Source of the DNA: Cyanophora paradoxa
Taxonomy: Eukaryota > Glaucocystophyceae > Cyanophorales > Cyanophoraceae
Reading direction: 5' to 3'
Assembly: GCA_004431415.1 (NCBI GenBank)
Contig: QPMI01000457.1
Coordinates: forward strand, 310,001 to 374,000
Length of the DNA: 64,000 nucleotides
The notes beneath the pieces are model-generated. The model saw nothing but the letters and a program-made list of their open reading frames with translations, was not told the origin of the DNA and did not search any database. Shown in pieces: positions 1-12,400 of the stretch. Position 1 is the stretch's first letter. Each line of letters begins with the position of its first letter. The position numbers were made by a program, and so were the translations under genes.

Positions 1-439
1 CGTATACCTATACCCCTGCCGGCCGACACACGTACCCGTGCCTAGCTCAGCTGAGTCAGCGCCAGCTCCGCGCGCGGGGATCCGATATCGATATCGATGA
101 TCGATGATGCGCATCCGGATCCGCCTGGCCATGGCGGCCCTTCCGGAAGGGGGGGGCGCGCTGCGGCTGCGCCGGCGCGTACGCGTCTCGCCGCGGGCGC
201 GGCCAGCCGGCGCCGGCGGCGGGCACTCAATAAGTGAGCGATGTACATCTTCACGCACAATTCGATACCGTGCGATCATGGGCACGTTCAAAACGATCGA
301 TGAAAGCCTGTATTTCTCGATAAACTGCCTAGAGCGAAACCCTACCGCGAGCTAACAGATAACGTACAGCGAGCAGTGGATGGGAAAAGAGGGGCGCAGG
401 GGAGAGGAAGGGGGGGAAATGCGGGGAGGATGTGGGGGG
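1..439. other. 3' flank of the dynein gene, no gene seen
   Basis: No convincing exon is visible. The stretch follows the dynein stop codon and probably holds its 3' UTR and terminator. Around 77-108 there is a run of overlapping self-complementary words (GGATCC, GATATC, ATCGAT), the same texture as the intergenic DNA later in the window. Confidence 0.5.
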
Positions 440-3400
440 TCATTCCTTGGAGCAGAGGATGGCGGCGCCGCGGAGGATCCACTTCTGGGGGGCGTCGATG
501 GTGGGCATGTCGACGGGGAAGACGAGGTTGTTGTCCGTGCGCGTCGGGAGCTTGTAGCACGGCAGCTCGCACGTCGCGGGGGCGTTCGAGCCCGGCGCGC
601 CCCCGGCCGCCGCCTTCTCCGACGCCACGACGGCCGTCACGAAGAGCACCGGCAGCGCGTAGAAGAGCAGCTGCGCGCGGCGCGGCGCCGTCAGATTTGG
701 AGGGTCGGGGGAGGCGGAGGCGGTGAGGGCAGGGAGGGCGGGGCGGACCTTGGGCGGGGCGTCGACGAGGGCGGCGAGCTTGCGGTCCCAGGCGGCGCCC
801 TCGAGGAAGAGGCCGTGGATGTAGACGCCCTCCGCCGGCGCCTCCCGCACGTCGTCCCGCTCCAGCTTCGTCACCTCCGTCGAGAAGACGACGTCGTCCA
901 GCGCCCAGCCGCTGTGCTTCCGCGTCACCTCCTGCTTGACGGCGGTGAGGAAGCCCTGGGGGTTGAAGAAGCCGGTGAGCCAGTAGCAGTTCGGCCGCCC
1001 GACGTTGACCCAGCTCGTGAGCTGCTCGGTCCGCTGGAGGAGCGCGGCGAACCAGGCGCCGACGGTGGGCGAGGGCCAGGAGAGGCGCGCCCAGGCCGCC
1101 GGGACGCGGGCGTCGTACAGCGCGTTGAGCGCGTCCTGCAGCTCGGCGCTCATGACGATGGTGCCGGCGATGGCGAGCTTGAGCTCGAGGAGCGTGCGGC
1201 GCGCGGCGGCGATGACGGCCTGCAGGCGCTCGACCTCCTGCCCCACGAAGATGGAGAGGGGCTTGGTGGCGCCCTGCCTCGCGAGCCGCTCCTTCGTGGC
1301 GTCCCGGTTGAAGTCGGGCGGCATGCGCGCCAGCAGGTCGTCCGCGATCTTGAGGACGGCCTCCTCGCGCGTCACCCCGCCGGCCCCGCCCCCGCCCTTG
1401 GGCTGCGTCTCCAGCGCCGTGGCGAGCGCCGCCTTGGCCTCCTTGGTGCGGAAGGTGAGGTCGGCGTTGGCGTGGAGGCCGAAGATCTCGGGGTTGTCGA
1501 CGATCGGCAGGGAGTCGATCTCGGAGCGGAACTTGGTGATCTCGGAGCCCTGGGGGACGCGGTAGCCCGTGTAGAAGAGGAAGTCGGGCTCGAAGACGCG
1601 GGGCGCGAGGTACGTGTCGGCGTACGTGTTGAAGAGGCGCCGGTCCATGTCGTCCGTGATGCGCCCGCCGTACTGGATCTCGGCCACCATGTACCGCACC
1701 GTGACCCACGAGATGCCGGCCCCTATCGCCTGCCCGCCGGCGCCGAACCCGAAGCCGCGCTTGCCCGTGGCGGCCGCCGAGCTCTCGAGGCCCGTGAGGT
1801 GGTTCTGCAGGAACTTGACGCACGCCTCGAGGTCCGACTGGTTGAACTCGTAGGGGACGTTCCAGCCGAGGGGGCCGAACTTGCGGCGCTCCTGGACGCA
1901 CGAGTGGAGGAAGCAGAGGGTGTAGAGGAGGGAGCGCCACTCGGGGCGCGAGACGGCGTCCAGCATGTCCTGGTTGATCCACTGGTACGAGCGCTTGAGG
2001 CCGGCGCGCACGCCCTGCGGCGCCTCGTTGGTGATCTTGATGGCCATCTGGAGGAGGCCGATGGGGAAGCGCGGGTGCGGCTCGCTGGTGATCCAAAGGC
2101 GGAACTCGGCGTCGACCTCCTCGGCCTTGACGAGGGTCGCCTCGACCTCGAGGAGGAACTTGAGGCCGAGGTGGCAGTTCTGGAGGAGGACCCAGTTGCC
2201 CTGGGCCATGCCGTTCGCGATGAGCTTGCGGGCCTGGACCTCCTGCCCCTGGCCCATCGAGATGCTCGTGATGACCTTCTTCTTCTTCCGCGCCAGCTCC
2301 GTGATGTCCTTCGTCGGGTCCGAGCCGGCCGACAGCAGGCACACGAGGGGCACGCGCGGCGAGCTTTCCGCCCACGTCGCGTCCAGGTTCAGCGGCTGGC
2401 CCTCCACGAACTTGCGGCCCAGCACGGCCTCGATGTACTCCTGCGCGGCGAGCATCGTCCGGTCCTCGCGGATCGCCCGCACGATGCAGAGGCGGTAGAA
2501 GCGCCCGACGGCCCCCAGCGCCTCCAGCCGCTCCTGGTACTCGGGGACGGGGAGGCCCTCGGGGGCCTCCGCGTCGTACCAGGGCCGCCACGTCTGCTCC
2601 GCGCGGCACACCGAGTCGGCGAGGTCGGCGAGCGGCCCGCTGACGGCGCTGGCGCCGAGCGCGATGGTGTTGAGCCAGGCCTGGTCGGGGAGCCACGCGA
2701 AGGGCTTCTTGCGCGCGTCCTTGATGTCGAGCGAGGCGCCGGCCTTCAAAAAGGCGGAGAACTCCATGGGGGTGACGGTCCCCGCGGCGAGCTGGATCTT
2801 GAGGGCGATGAGGAGGGAGAAGAGGAGCTTGTGGCTCTCGAAGAGGCCCCGCGAGATGAAGGCGAAGGTCTGGTACGTGAGCACGTCCACGATGTTGTGC
2901 ACGCGCCGCGTCGTGACGGCGGCCTTGTCGGCGGTGGCGATGGAGTGGTCGAAGAGCTTGAGGAACTGGGCGAGGGAGGTCTGGTACATCACGTTGATCA
3001 GGCTCGTCTCCGTGATCACGAAGTAGAGCACGGCGCCCCGGTTCGCCACCCCGCGGTACTCCTCCCGCGCCTGCGCGCCGGCGGGAGGCGAGTCAGAGGG
3101 GGCGGGACGGGGCGGCGGAGAGAGGCGGGGGCGGGGGCGGGGGCGCACGATGTCGATCTTTTTCTCGGTCTCGACGGAGTTCTGGAGCTTCTCGTTGACC
3201 TCCTGCGCCGTGTGCTTCGTGTTGTTGAGGACCTCGATGAGGGAGACGTCGTCGAGGAGGTTGCCCTGCGAGGAGGAGAGCCGCAGGAGCAGGTCGTCCT
3301 CCAGCTCCTTGATCTTCTTCGTGTTCGCCTGCACCTCCTCCAGCAGCTGCTGCCGCTGCTCCTCCAGTTCCTGCCGCTCCTTCTGCACCACGCGCCCCAG

Positions 3401-6400
3401 CAGCTGGTCCTCCAGGCCCTTCATCGTCACCGTGAAGTCGACGACGGTGACCTTGGCGGAGAGCTCGGGGGAGAAGTGCGGGTTGGCGAGCTTGGTGGTC
3501 ATGAAGAGGGAGAAGCCCTCCATGAAGTCGACCTCCTTGTCCGCCAGCACGATGATCGAGCCGCCCTTGCCCGCCTTCTGCACCGACTTCTCCAGCACCG
3601 GGTCCAGCAGCTGCGGGGGCGGAGCGCGGTCAGGCAATGGCACGGGGAACTCGGGGAGGGGAAGCGGCGGACGGGATCGATCTCCTCCTCGATGTTCTCG
3701 ATGAGGATGGGGCGCCCGTTGGAGAGGCAGTCCTCGAGGTGCTGCCGGAAGTTCTTGTCCGTCAGCTGCGTCACCTTGAGGCCGTTCTTCTCCTCCCGGT
3801 TCTTGATCCACTGCACGCCCTGGCCCTGGGGGTCGATGAGCACCGGGTACCGCGACGAGACGGTCACCATGATGCCGTTCTGCGCGGGCGCGAGCGAGAG
3901 TCAGCGCTTCCATCGAAGGGAATCGAACGAGGCGGGGCGCGCCTGGATGGAGAGCTCGTCGGTGGGGAGGCCCTGGAGGAACCACTCGCCCTTCTGGGTG
4001 TCGGAGGCCATGAACTTGGTGACCTGGAGGCCCTCGGTGACGGGGATGTTGCGGTACATGCAGTTCCCGTAGAAGTGCTTGTGGAGGAGCAGCTCGCGGA
4101 ACTCCTGGTTGAAGGGCCCGCAGTAGCTCACGAAGCTGCACGCCAGCGCCACGTCGCCCACGAGGCGCCGGATCACGTCCGCGAACTCCTTGCTCTGCTG
4201 CGTCCACCGGACCTTCTCCCCGGCGAGGCCCCCGATGAGCTCGTTGGCGACCTCCATGCGCCGCGCCGTCAGCTCCTTCTTCTCCTGCAGCAGCTGCTTC
4301 TCGTGCATGGCGTGCTCGAACTCGCGCTGCCGCTCGTCGAGGTCCGACTGCACGACGGCGAGCTCGCCCTCGGCCGACGCGACCTGCTGCAGCGCGTGCC
4401 GCAGCTTGGACTCCTTGGCCATGAGCGCCTCGAGCTTCGGGCCGACGTCCTTGCGGCAGGCGGTGTAGACGCCCATGGCGCGGATCCAGGCGCAGAGGCC
4501 GGCGATGGCCCCCGCCGCCTTCTTGGCGCCCTCGTAGGTGAAGTCCTCCATGGCGAGGTACGGCTGCAGCAGCTCGATCTGCTCGTCCGTGATCGTGTCC
4601 TTCGGGTAGTCGATGAGGGACTCCATGAACTTGGGCTCGCCCATCACCTTGAGCGACACGTCGTACGAGTCGCCCAGGAGCTTGCGCCCCTTGTACTCGT
4701 TGTAGCGCACGGTCGCCATCGGCTTCCAGAGGAGCACGAGGACGCCGTCGAAGATGCGGCGGATGAGCTCGGGCGGATTGCGCAGCTGCTTGAGCAGCAC
4801 GATGTCCTTCTGCGAGATCTGGTTGAGCGCCGCCTTGGCCTCCTCCAGCGCCGGCTTCGCGGCCGCCAGCTCCCGCTCCGCCTCCTCCTTCTCCACCGTC
4901 ACGACGGCCGCCTGCGCGTCGCACGACTGCTTCTTGCCGAGCACCTCCGTCTTCTTCTTCTCGGCGACCATCGTCTTCTGCTGGATGTCGGTGAGCAGCG
5001 CCGACGAGCGCTTCTGCGCGTCCACGAGCTCGATCTCCTGCGCCTGCAGCTCGATCTTCATGCGGGCAACGTCCTCGCCGGCCTGCAGCAGCTTCTGGAG
5101 GCCCACGCTGACGTTGTTCGCCAGGCGCGAGACCTCGCCGAACTTCTGCCCGTAGACCGTCCGGTACGAGGTGAGGAAGGAGAGATACGTCTTGGGCGTC
5201 ACGTAGACGTGCCGCCGGAACTTCTGGAAGTACTCCTGCGTGACCGTCGTGACGGTGGCGTGCACGTGGCCCATGTGGAGCACGAGCTGCTGCTTGACCG
5301 AGGCCGGGCACTCCATCTTGAACTCGCCGATGTACTTGCTGGCGACGTCCTTGAGGGCCTCCTCGGGCCACGGCATGAACCAGTCGACGGTGCAGGAGTT
5401 GATGAGGCCCGGGAACTTGCGCGCCCGCACGCGGAACTTCTCGCCGACGGGCGAGAAGCAGAGGACGACGTGGAGGTTGTCGCGGACGCGGTCGATGAAG
5501 AGCTTGTAGAGGTTGTCGTACGTGTCGATGAAGTCCTTGAAGAAGCCCTGCTTCTGCTGCGCCTTGACGACCGTGCGGAGGTCGTTCACGATCATGTCGA
5601 TCTCGTCCTTCTGGAAGAGGTTCGGGACCTCGCCCGTCGAGAGCAGGTTGTTGATGTACTCGAGGAATCCCTCGTCCTTGACCTCCGCGTCCGTGAAGAT
5701 GAAGGTCATGCCCTTGCCCTGCAGGCCCGTGAACTTGTAGAGCGTCCGCATGTCGTCCAGCAGGTTCATCACGCTGTACTGCTTCGTGAGCGTGATCTGG
5801 AAGGTGTGGTAGCCGGCGATGTACGAGGCGAGGCGCGTGAGCGACTGCTTGCCGGAGCCGCCGACGCCGACGAGGAGCGCGGAGCCGCGGTCCATGCGGA
5901 TGATGCGGGAGATGCGGACGAGGTGGCGGATGGCGTCGAGGAAGAGGACGAGGTCGAGCTTGCGGACGCGGGACTCCTCGTTGAAGGACTTCATGTAGGC
6001 GTCGAGCCGCGCCCGCAGCACCTTGACGTCGTCGATCGGCTCGTAGACCTTGGGCGCCGAGATCAGCTCGCCCGTCTCCGGGTCGTCGTACGCATCTGCA
6101 CGGGAATGAGGCGGCGGCCGCGGAGCGGGGCTTCCAGCTTATTGAGAGCGAACGCACCGCGCATGAAGTCGACCCAGAAGACCTCCTTGGTGAGGGAGCC
6201 GGCGAGGGTCTTGCCGTAGCGCTCCTCGGCGACGGAGAGGATCGCCTTCTCGAACCACTTCTTGTCCTCCGCGTCGACGAAGCGGTCGGAGAAGACGCGG
6301 TCGCACTCGTGCTTCCACAGGCTCAGCAGCGTCGCGTCCGTCGCCACGATCGAGCGCGGCGGCTGCGGGGCGGGGCGGTTAGCCGACAGTCGACAGCGGA

Positions 6401-9400
6401 GAGCGCACAGCGAGGGATGGGAAGAACGGACGTAGAGGATGCCCTGGAAGATGCGGGAGAGGTCGCGCATGTTGAAGAGGTAGTGGAACTTGGCCGGCGT
6501 CGGGAGCATCTTCGCCGCCACGCGCTCCCACAGCGTGATCGTCGCCTCCGTCAGCGTCGCGACCATCTGCGCGCGGGGCGTGAGCTAGATTGCTCTCGAG
6601 CGGTCCAGGAGAGAGAGCGGATCCGGACCTTCAGGAAGTCCTCGTCGGCGGACTTGGAGGAGAAGCGGCCGCGCAGGATGGAGCCGAACATGGTGTCGAT
6701 GGAGCCCTTGGAGGGGAGCGTCATGTTGTAGATCGCGAAGTGGCGCTTCAGGCGGTTCGGGATGTCGTTCTTGCCGGCGCCCGGCTGGTTCATGGCCGCC
6801 ACGAACGAGAGGTCGACGATGTGCTTCCACTCGCCCGGCTTCTCGAGGTTGTAGAAGCCGTCCGCCTCGATCAGCTGCCGCACGATCTCGTTGGTCACCT
6901 GGTCGCCCCACTCGTTGATGTCCGGCATGCTGATGTCGTCCATGAAGACGATCAGGTTCTTGCCGCCCGCCGGCCCGAAGTTGCGGCCCTGGCGCTTCTC
7001 GACCATCCCCTCGATCGCCCGCTGGTAGAGCAGCGGCGTCGTCGCCGACGAGAAGTTGACCTTCTTCGTCAGCGTCGTCTCCGGGTTGGCCTTCAGCAGG
7101 TACTGCTGTATGACGGCCGTCTTGGCCGTGCCCGTGCCGCCGACGAAGAGAACGCCGTGGTGCTGCCGCCCCACCAGGTGCACCAGGTGCTCGTACCGCG
7201 TCGAGTCCATCGTCGGCACGAACAGCCTGCGCGCGCGAGCGTCGGCGGATCGGCCCTCTGCGAAGAGCGGTGCGATCGCAAACGGCCGCGCACGTGGAGA
7301 ACTGCGGGTCGCCGCCCTCCGGGTACTTCCAGGTGGGGATCCGCTTCGTCCAGGACTCCCACTTGAAGTTGTCGTTGTCGACGACGTACTCGAAGATCGT
7401 CTCGCACTCCTTCACCTCCGGCATGTTCTTCGAGCCCTGCCGCAGGAACTCTGCGGGCGACGTCAGCGCGCTGCCGAGACGGAGGGCGAGGGAGTCCGCT
7501 CCGCCGCGCACGGTCGAACTTGAAGCGGTCGCGGATCTCGAGGACGCCGCCGAGGGACCAGGAGAGGGCGTAGAGGAAGACCTTCTCGAGGTGCGCCTCG
7601 CCGTAGAACTCGTCCAGCGTCGGGCCCGTCAGGCGGTCCGTCGGCGGCGGCTCGCTCAGCAGCGGGTCCAGCATCTTGCAGATCGTCGAGACGACGTTGC
7701 CCTGCTGGTTGGAGATCACGACGCGAGTCTCCTTGCGCAGGAACTCGAGCGTCGCGTCGATCCACTTGTCGAAGAGCGCCTGCAGCACCGGCTGCTCCCG
7801 CACGTTGCGCGTCGCGAGCCACGAGGCGACGGGCGGCCGCCAGCCGAGCTCCGAGTCCGAGATGTAGATGATGCCGGCGCGCGAGACCGTGGCCGGCGAC
7901 GCCTTCGCGAGGTTCTCCACCTCGAAGATGAGCTTCATGTTCGGGCCCATCGGGATGCGGTCGCCGTTGGCGAGCGTCAGGAGCTTGTTGTCGTCCAGCA
8001 CCGTGTTCAGGTTCTCGATCCAGACGGCGTCGACGGGGCCGTCCAGGGTGATCCAGGTGTGGTGGTTCTTGGTCTTGCAGGCCTTGCGCCACAGCGCGGC
8101 GAAGATGCCGTCCGTCCAGTCGTTGGTCACGACGTCGAGGCGGCCGAACATCTGCGGCGCCGTGATCGCCTTCGGGTTCATGCGCAGCTCCTTGTGGACC
8201 GTGCCCGTCTCCGTGAGGCCCTTCATCAGGATCTCGATGCAGCGGGTCTTGCCCGAGCCCGACGGCCCCACGACCATCAGGCCGTGCCGCACACGCGACA
8301 TCTCGTACAGCTGCACGATCTTGTTCACCCTGGCGCGAGACCCGTGATCAGGCGGGCCGGAGGGGCCGGGGCGGAGATCAGAGCAGAAGCGGGTACCAGT
8401 CGGGGTGGGGCTGGAGGGAGGCCTCGGCGATCTGGTTGCCCACGGCCTTCTCGACGTCCAGGTAGCGCGCTGCGCGGGGGAAGGCGCGTCGGATCGCGCC
8501 CCGGTTGCTTCAGGGGGCGGAGGCGGGGGCTGGCGGACCCTTGTCGACGGTGATGCCGGGGAAGAGGTCGTTGATGAGGGACATGAAGAGGGGCACGTCC
8601 TCCGCCACGAACTTGGAGAGGTTCATGTCGCGGAGCGTGCGCATGAGCAGCACGATCTCGGGCTTCTCCGTGTCCGCCCGCTTCACGTCGCCGGCGGTGC
8701 GGAGCACGGCGAGGATGTTGCGGAGGCCGAAGTCGTAGTGGGCCTGCTTGGAGAGCTGCTGCTCGCAGAGGCGGTAGAGCACGTTGAACTTCTTCGCGAG
8801 ACTCGTGTTCTCCAGGAAGCCGCACGCCGCGAGCTTGACCTTCATGATGATCTGCCGGTCGGGCACCATCATCGCCACGCCGCGGAAGAGCGTCTTCAGG
8901 TTCTCAGGAAGCTCCTGGCGCCCGGCGTAGCCCGGGTTCATCGTGATGAACGAGGCGGTGCGCGAGTCGAGGCGGATCAGCTGCCCGTCGGTGAAGACAA
9001 GGCTGTCCCGGTGCTCCCGCGCCGCCGTCAGCACGCACTGGATCTGCTGCGCCACCACCGACAGCACCTGCGCGACCGCGTCAGCGCAGGAGCGAGCGGG
9101 GCGCGGGGCGAGCGGGCGGGCGGGCGCGCCTCGAGGTCGATGCGGTTGAACTCGTCGAAGCAGCCCCAGGCGCCGGACTGGGCGAGGCCCTTGAAGATCT
9201 TGGCCATCGCGCGGTAGTCCATCTGGTCCGAGCAGTTCGTCACGACGACGAACTTGCCCAGCGTCCGCCCCAGGTCCTTCACGGTCTCCGTCTTGCCCGT
9301 CCCCGCGGGGCCGGCGGGGGCGCCCCCCAGGTACATGCCGATGGCCTGGGAGAGCGAGATGTAGCAGCGGTCCGTGAGGGGCGTGATGACGAGCCGCTCC

Positions 9401-12400
9401 TTGCAGCCGAGGTACTCGTAGCAGTACTCGAAGTCCACGTCGGCGATCGAGATGATGCTGTAGGGGGATGGATTAGCTGCAGGTCTGCAGAGCCAAAGCA
9501 CGAGGCCCTCCTCACCAGTTATCCTTGTCCTCCTTCCAGTACAGGCGGCAGCACTTCTGCCACTCGAAGTCCTGCGTGTCGCGGACCTTCTTGCGCACCA
9601 GCGCCTCGAACGTGTCCTTCTGGTGGACCTGCGGGGAGACGGGAGGGGTCAGGGGGGCGGGCGTTTCGTCTCGGGCGCGGGGCGCCGGAGCCGGCTCGGC
9701 TCGCCTGGATGGTGATGAGGGTCTCGATCTTGGTGCGGTCCATGCGGGTGAGCTCCCGCGTGGTCGACTGCGTCAGGTCAGCCAGGACCTGCTGGAACTT
9801 CTTGTTCGTGTTCGCCATGATCTGCTTGTCCGCCTTGCTCCGCTGCAGCGCCTCCTCCGCGTCCGCCGTCCATGCGAGCTGGATGCCGAGAAGCGTAACC
9901 TGGGCCGGGTACCGCTCGATGAACTCGTCGAGGGGCATGGCCTGGCAGTCGGCGGCGGCGTTGCGGACGATGTCCTTGAGCGTCCGCTGCATCTCCTTCT
10001 CGAGCTTGTTGAGCCAGTCCTCGATGTTGCCGGCGGCGATGACGGGCGTGGAGAGGGGCACCGACTCGCCCTCGGCCGAGTGCATGACGGTGATCTTGTT
10101 CTTGTCGAGGCGGTCGAAGGTGACGGAGGCGATCGAGTCGAAGAGGAGCTGGAGGTGCGGCTGGACGGCAGTCGGGTCCGAGCCCTGCGAGAGGATCTCG
10201 AGCAGGTTCGCGTCGGCGACGAAGTAGAAGCGGGGGAAGAGGTTGCGCTTCGCCTCGAGGTAGCCGGAGAGGGACTTCTGGCAGAGCTCGAGCTGCTCGG
10301 TGAGGTGCGGGAGGAGGGAGCGGAGCATGTCGTTGTGGTAGCACATCTGGATGACGTTGCGGATCTCGAAGGCCTTGTTCATGATCTTCATGTAGTTCTT
10401 GTCGATCTGGATGAAGCGCTTGGCCTCCTGCGGCATCTGCTTGGCGATGTCGCCCGACGCGAAGACGGCCTCCATGTTGATCCACAGGTTCTGCACGGTC
10501 ATCCAGCTCTCGATGATCTCGCTGATCGTCGAGAGCTTCTTGTCCCACGACTCGGCCTCATCCCGGAACGGCGCCACGTAGCTGAGGGGCGTCAGGGACG
10601 CAGGCGGACCCGAGGCCCGGGCGGGAACGGGGTCGGCGCACCGGTTGGAGAGCATGGCGCCGAGGGACATCTGCGAGTCCTCGAGCTTCTCGATGAGCTC
10701 GCTCGTCTCCTGGCTCTTGAGCAGCACGGGGCCCTGGGCGGAAGAGAGTCAGCAGCTCATCGATTCCGAGGCGGGCCAAGGGCACGCGGCGGGGCCCGGG
10801 GGGGGAGGGGCTAGGCGGGGGGGGGGGGGAATGGGAAGGGGGGGCGTAGGGGGAAAGGGGGGGGGAAAGGGGTTGGGGAGGACGGGGGGGGGGGAAGGGG
10901 GGGGGAAAGGGGTGGGGGAAGGGTTGGGGAGGACGGGGGGCTGGGGGGGTGGGGGGGGGGGGGGGGGGGGGGGGCTGGCGGGGCGCACCCGGTTCTTGAA
11001 GTTGGCGAAGGTGAGGACCTGGTCGGCCCAGTCGTCGGCGATCGCCTTGAGCTTGCTCTCGATCTGCGTCTCCTTGACGGCGCCGTTCGCGATGTCCTCG
11101 ATCTCCTCCTTGAAGTGCAGCAGGTTGAGGTCCATGATGTGCGAGAGGCGGAGCGTGTCGCCGGCCATCGCGAAGTGCTTCCCCGTGATCTGCATGATCG
11201 AGTTCCAGTGCCGGGGCCGCATCGCCTTGTTGGAGAGGAGCTGGAGGAGGGGCATCAGGTCGAGGAAGTCGTCGATGATCTGCTTGAGCTCCTTGTAGGC
11301 GTCCCAGTCGCGCAGGCCCTTGGGCATCTTCTTGCAGCGCGTCTGGAAGTCGGCGACCTGGGCGGACATCGCCTCGATGTTGAGGACGACGTCGGCCCAG
11401 AGGATGTCCGCGTAGCCGCCGATGACCGTCGTGACCTCCACGTAGAGCGAGTAGAGGCGGTCCAGCAGCGCCAGCTCCTTCTTCGTCTTCACCAGCTCCG
11501 GGTACTCGGTGACGGGCAGCCCGAAGAGCTCCTCCCCGATCGTGAAGGTCTCCCACTTGCGCTCCATCGCCTCGTACATGCGCTGGAACTTGCGCAGCCG
11601 CTCCGACGCGTCCCGCGGCTCGAGCCCCGGGAGCATCGGCCCGTGCGCCTCGTAGTCCAGGCGGAAGAGCCGCACATCGTTCTTGAACTTCTTGACGGCG
11701 AGGATGAGGTCGCGCTTGAAGCCGCCCTGCAGCTGGTTGAGGTTGTCCTGCACGTCGTTCGCCACCTTCTTGAGCTTCTTCCACGAGAGGCGGATCTCGG
11801 CGACGGCGTCCTGCTCGTCCTTCGGGATCTTCGCCTCGTAGCGCTTGAGCAGCTGGTACTTGTCCTCGACGGGGCCGAACCAGCCGTCCGCCTCCGCCTC
11901 GCGCACGCGGACCTCCTTGAGGACGCCCATGACGATGCGCACGTCCTCGATGTCCTTGATGGGCCGCTTCAGCCGCACGCCCGTCTCGTTGATCGTCGCC
12001 GTGATGGCGTCCAGCTCCTCGCGGGCCTGCGCGTGCAGGTTCCGCGTGTACTGCGACCGCCAGGCCATCGCCTCCCGCCGCAGCGCCTCCTTGAGCGACT
12101 TGGTCTCGAGCGAGAGGGCCCCGAGGTTGTGGACGGGCGTGATGTGCCCGATCTCGTGGTCCAGCTTCTCGTACTTGATGAGCTCCTGCTCGAAGTCCTC
12201 CAAGGACGGGTTCCCCGCCATGAACTTGCCGTACACCGTCTGCATGTCCTCCTTCCAGAGGTAGTCGTAGACGCGGAAGGTCTCCAGGTACGCGTTCACC
12301 TGGTTCTTGATGCCCTCCACGCTCCCCGTGAGCAGCAGGATGACCTTGACGATCTCCTTGTCGCTGGCGATCTCGCTGTAGAAGGACTCGAGCTGGCCGG

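Noticed and set aside
380-4072. 1,230-codon open frame on the + strand
   Set aside because: It is antisense to conserved dynein exons. GC-saturated third positions remove stop codons from the opposite strand; its Arg/Leu/Val/Asp-rich composition is typical of such shadows.
440-6157. Single 1,905-codon exon for the dynein C-terminal half
   Set aside because: The frame is open but half of it is not dynein. Clear introns (about 3072-3149, 3613-3676, 3900-3942) and conserved sequence in a different frame show several exons.
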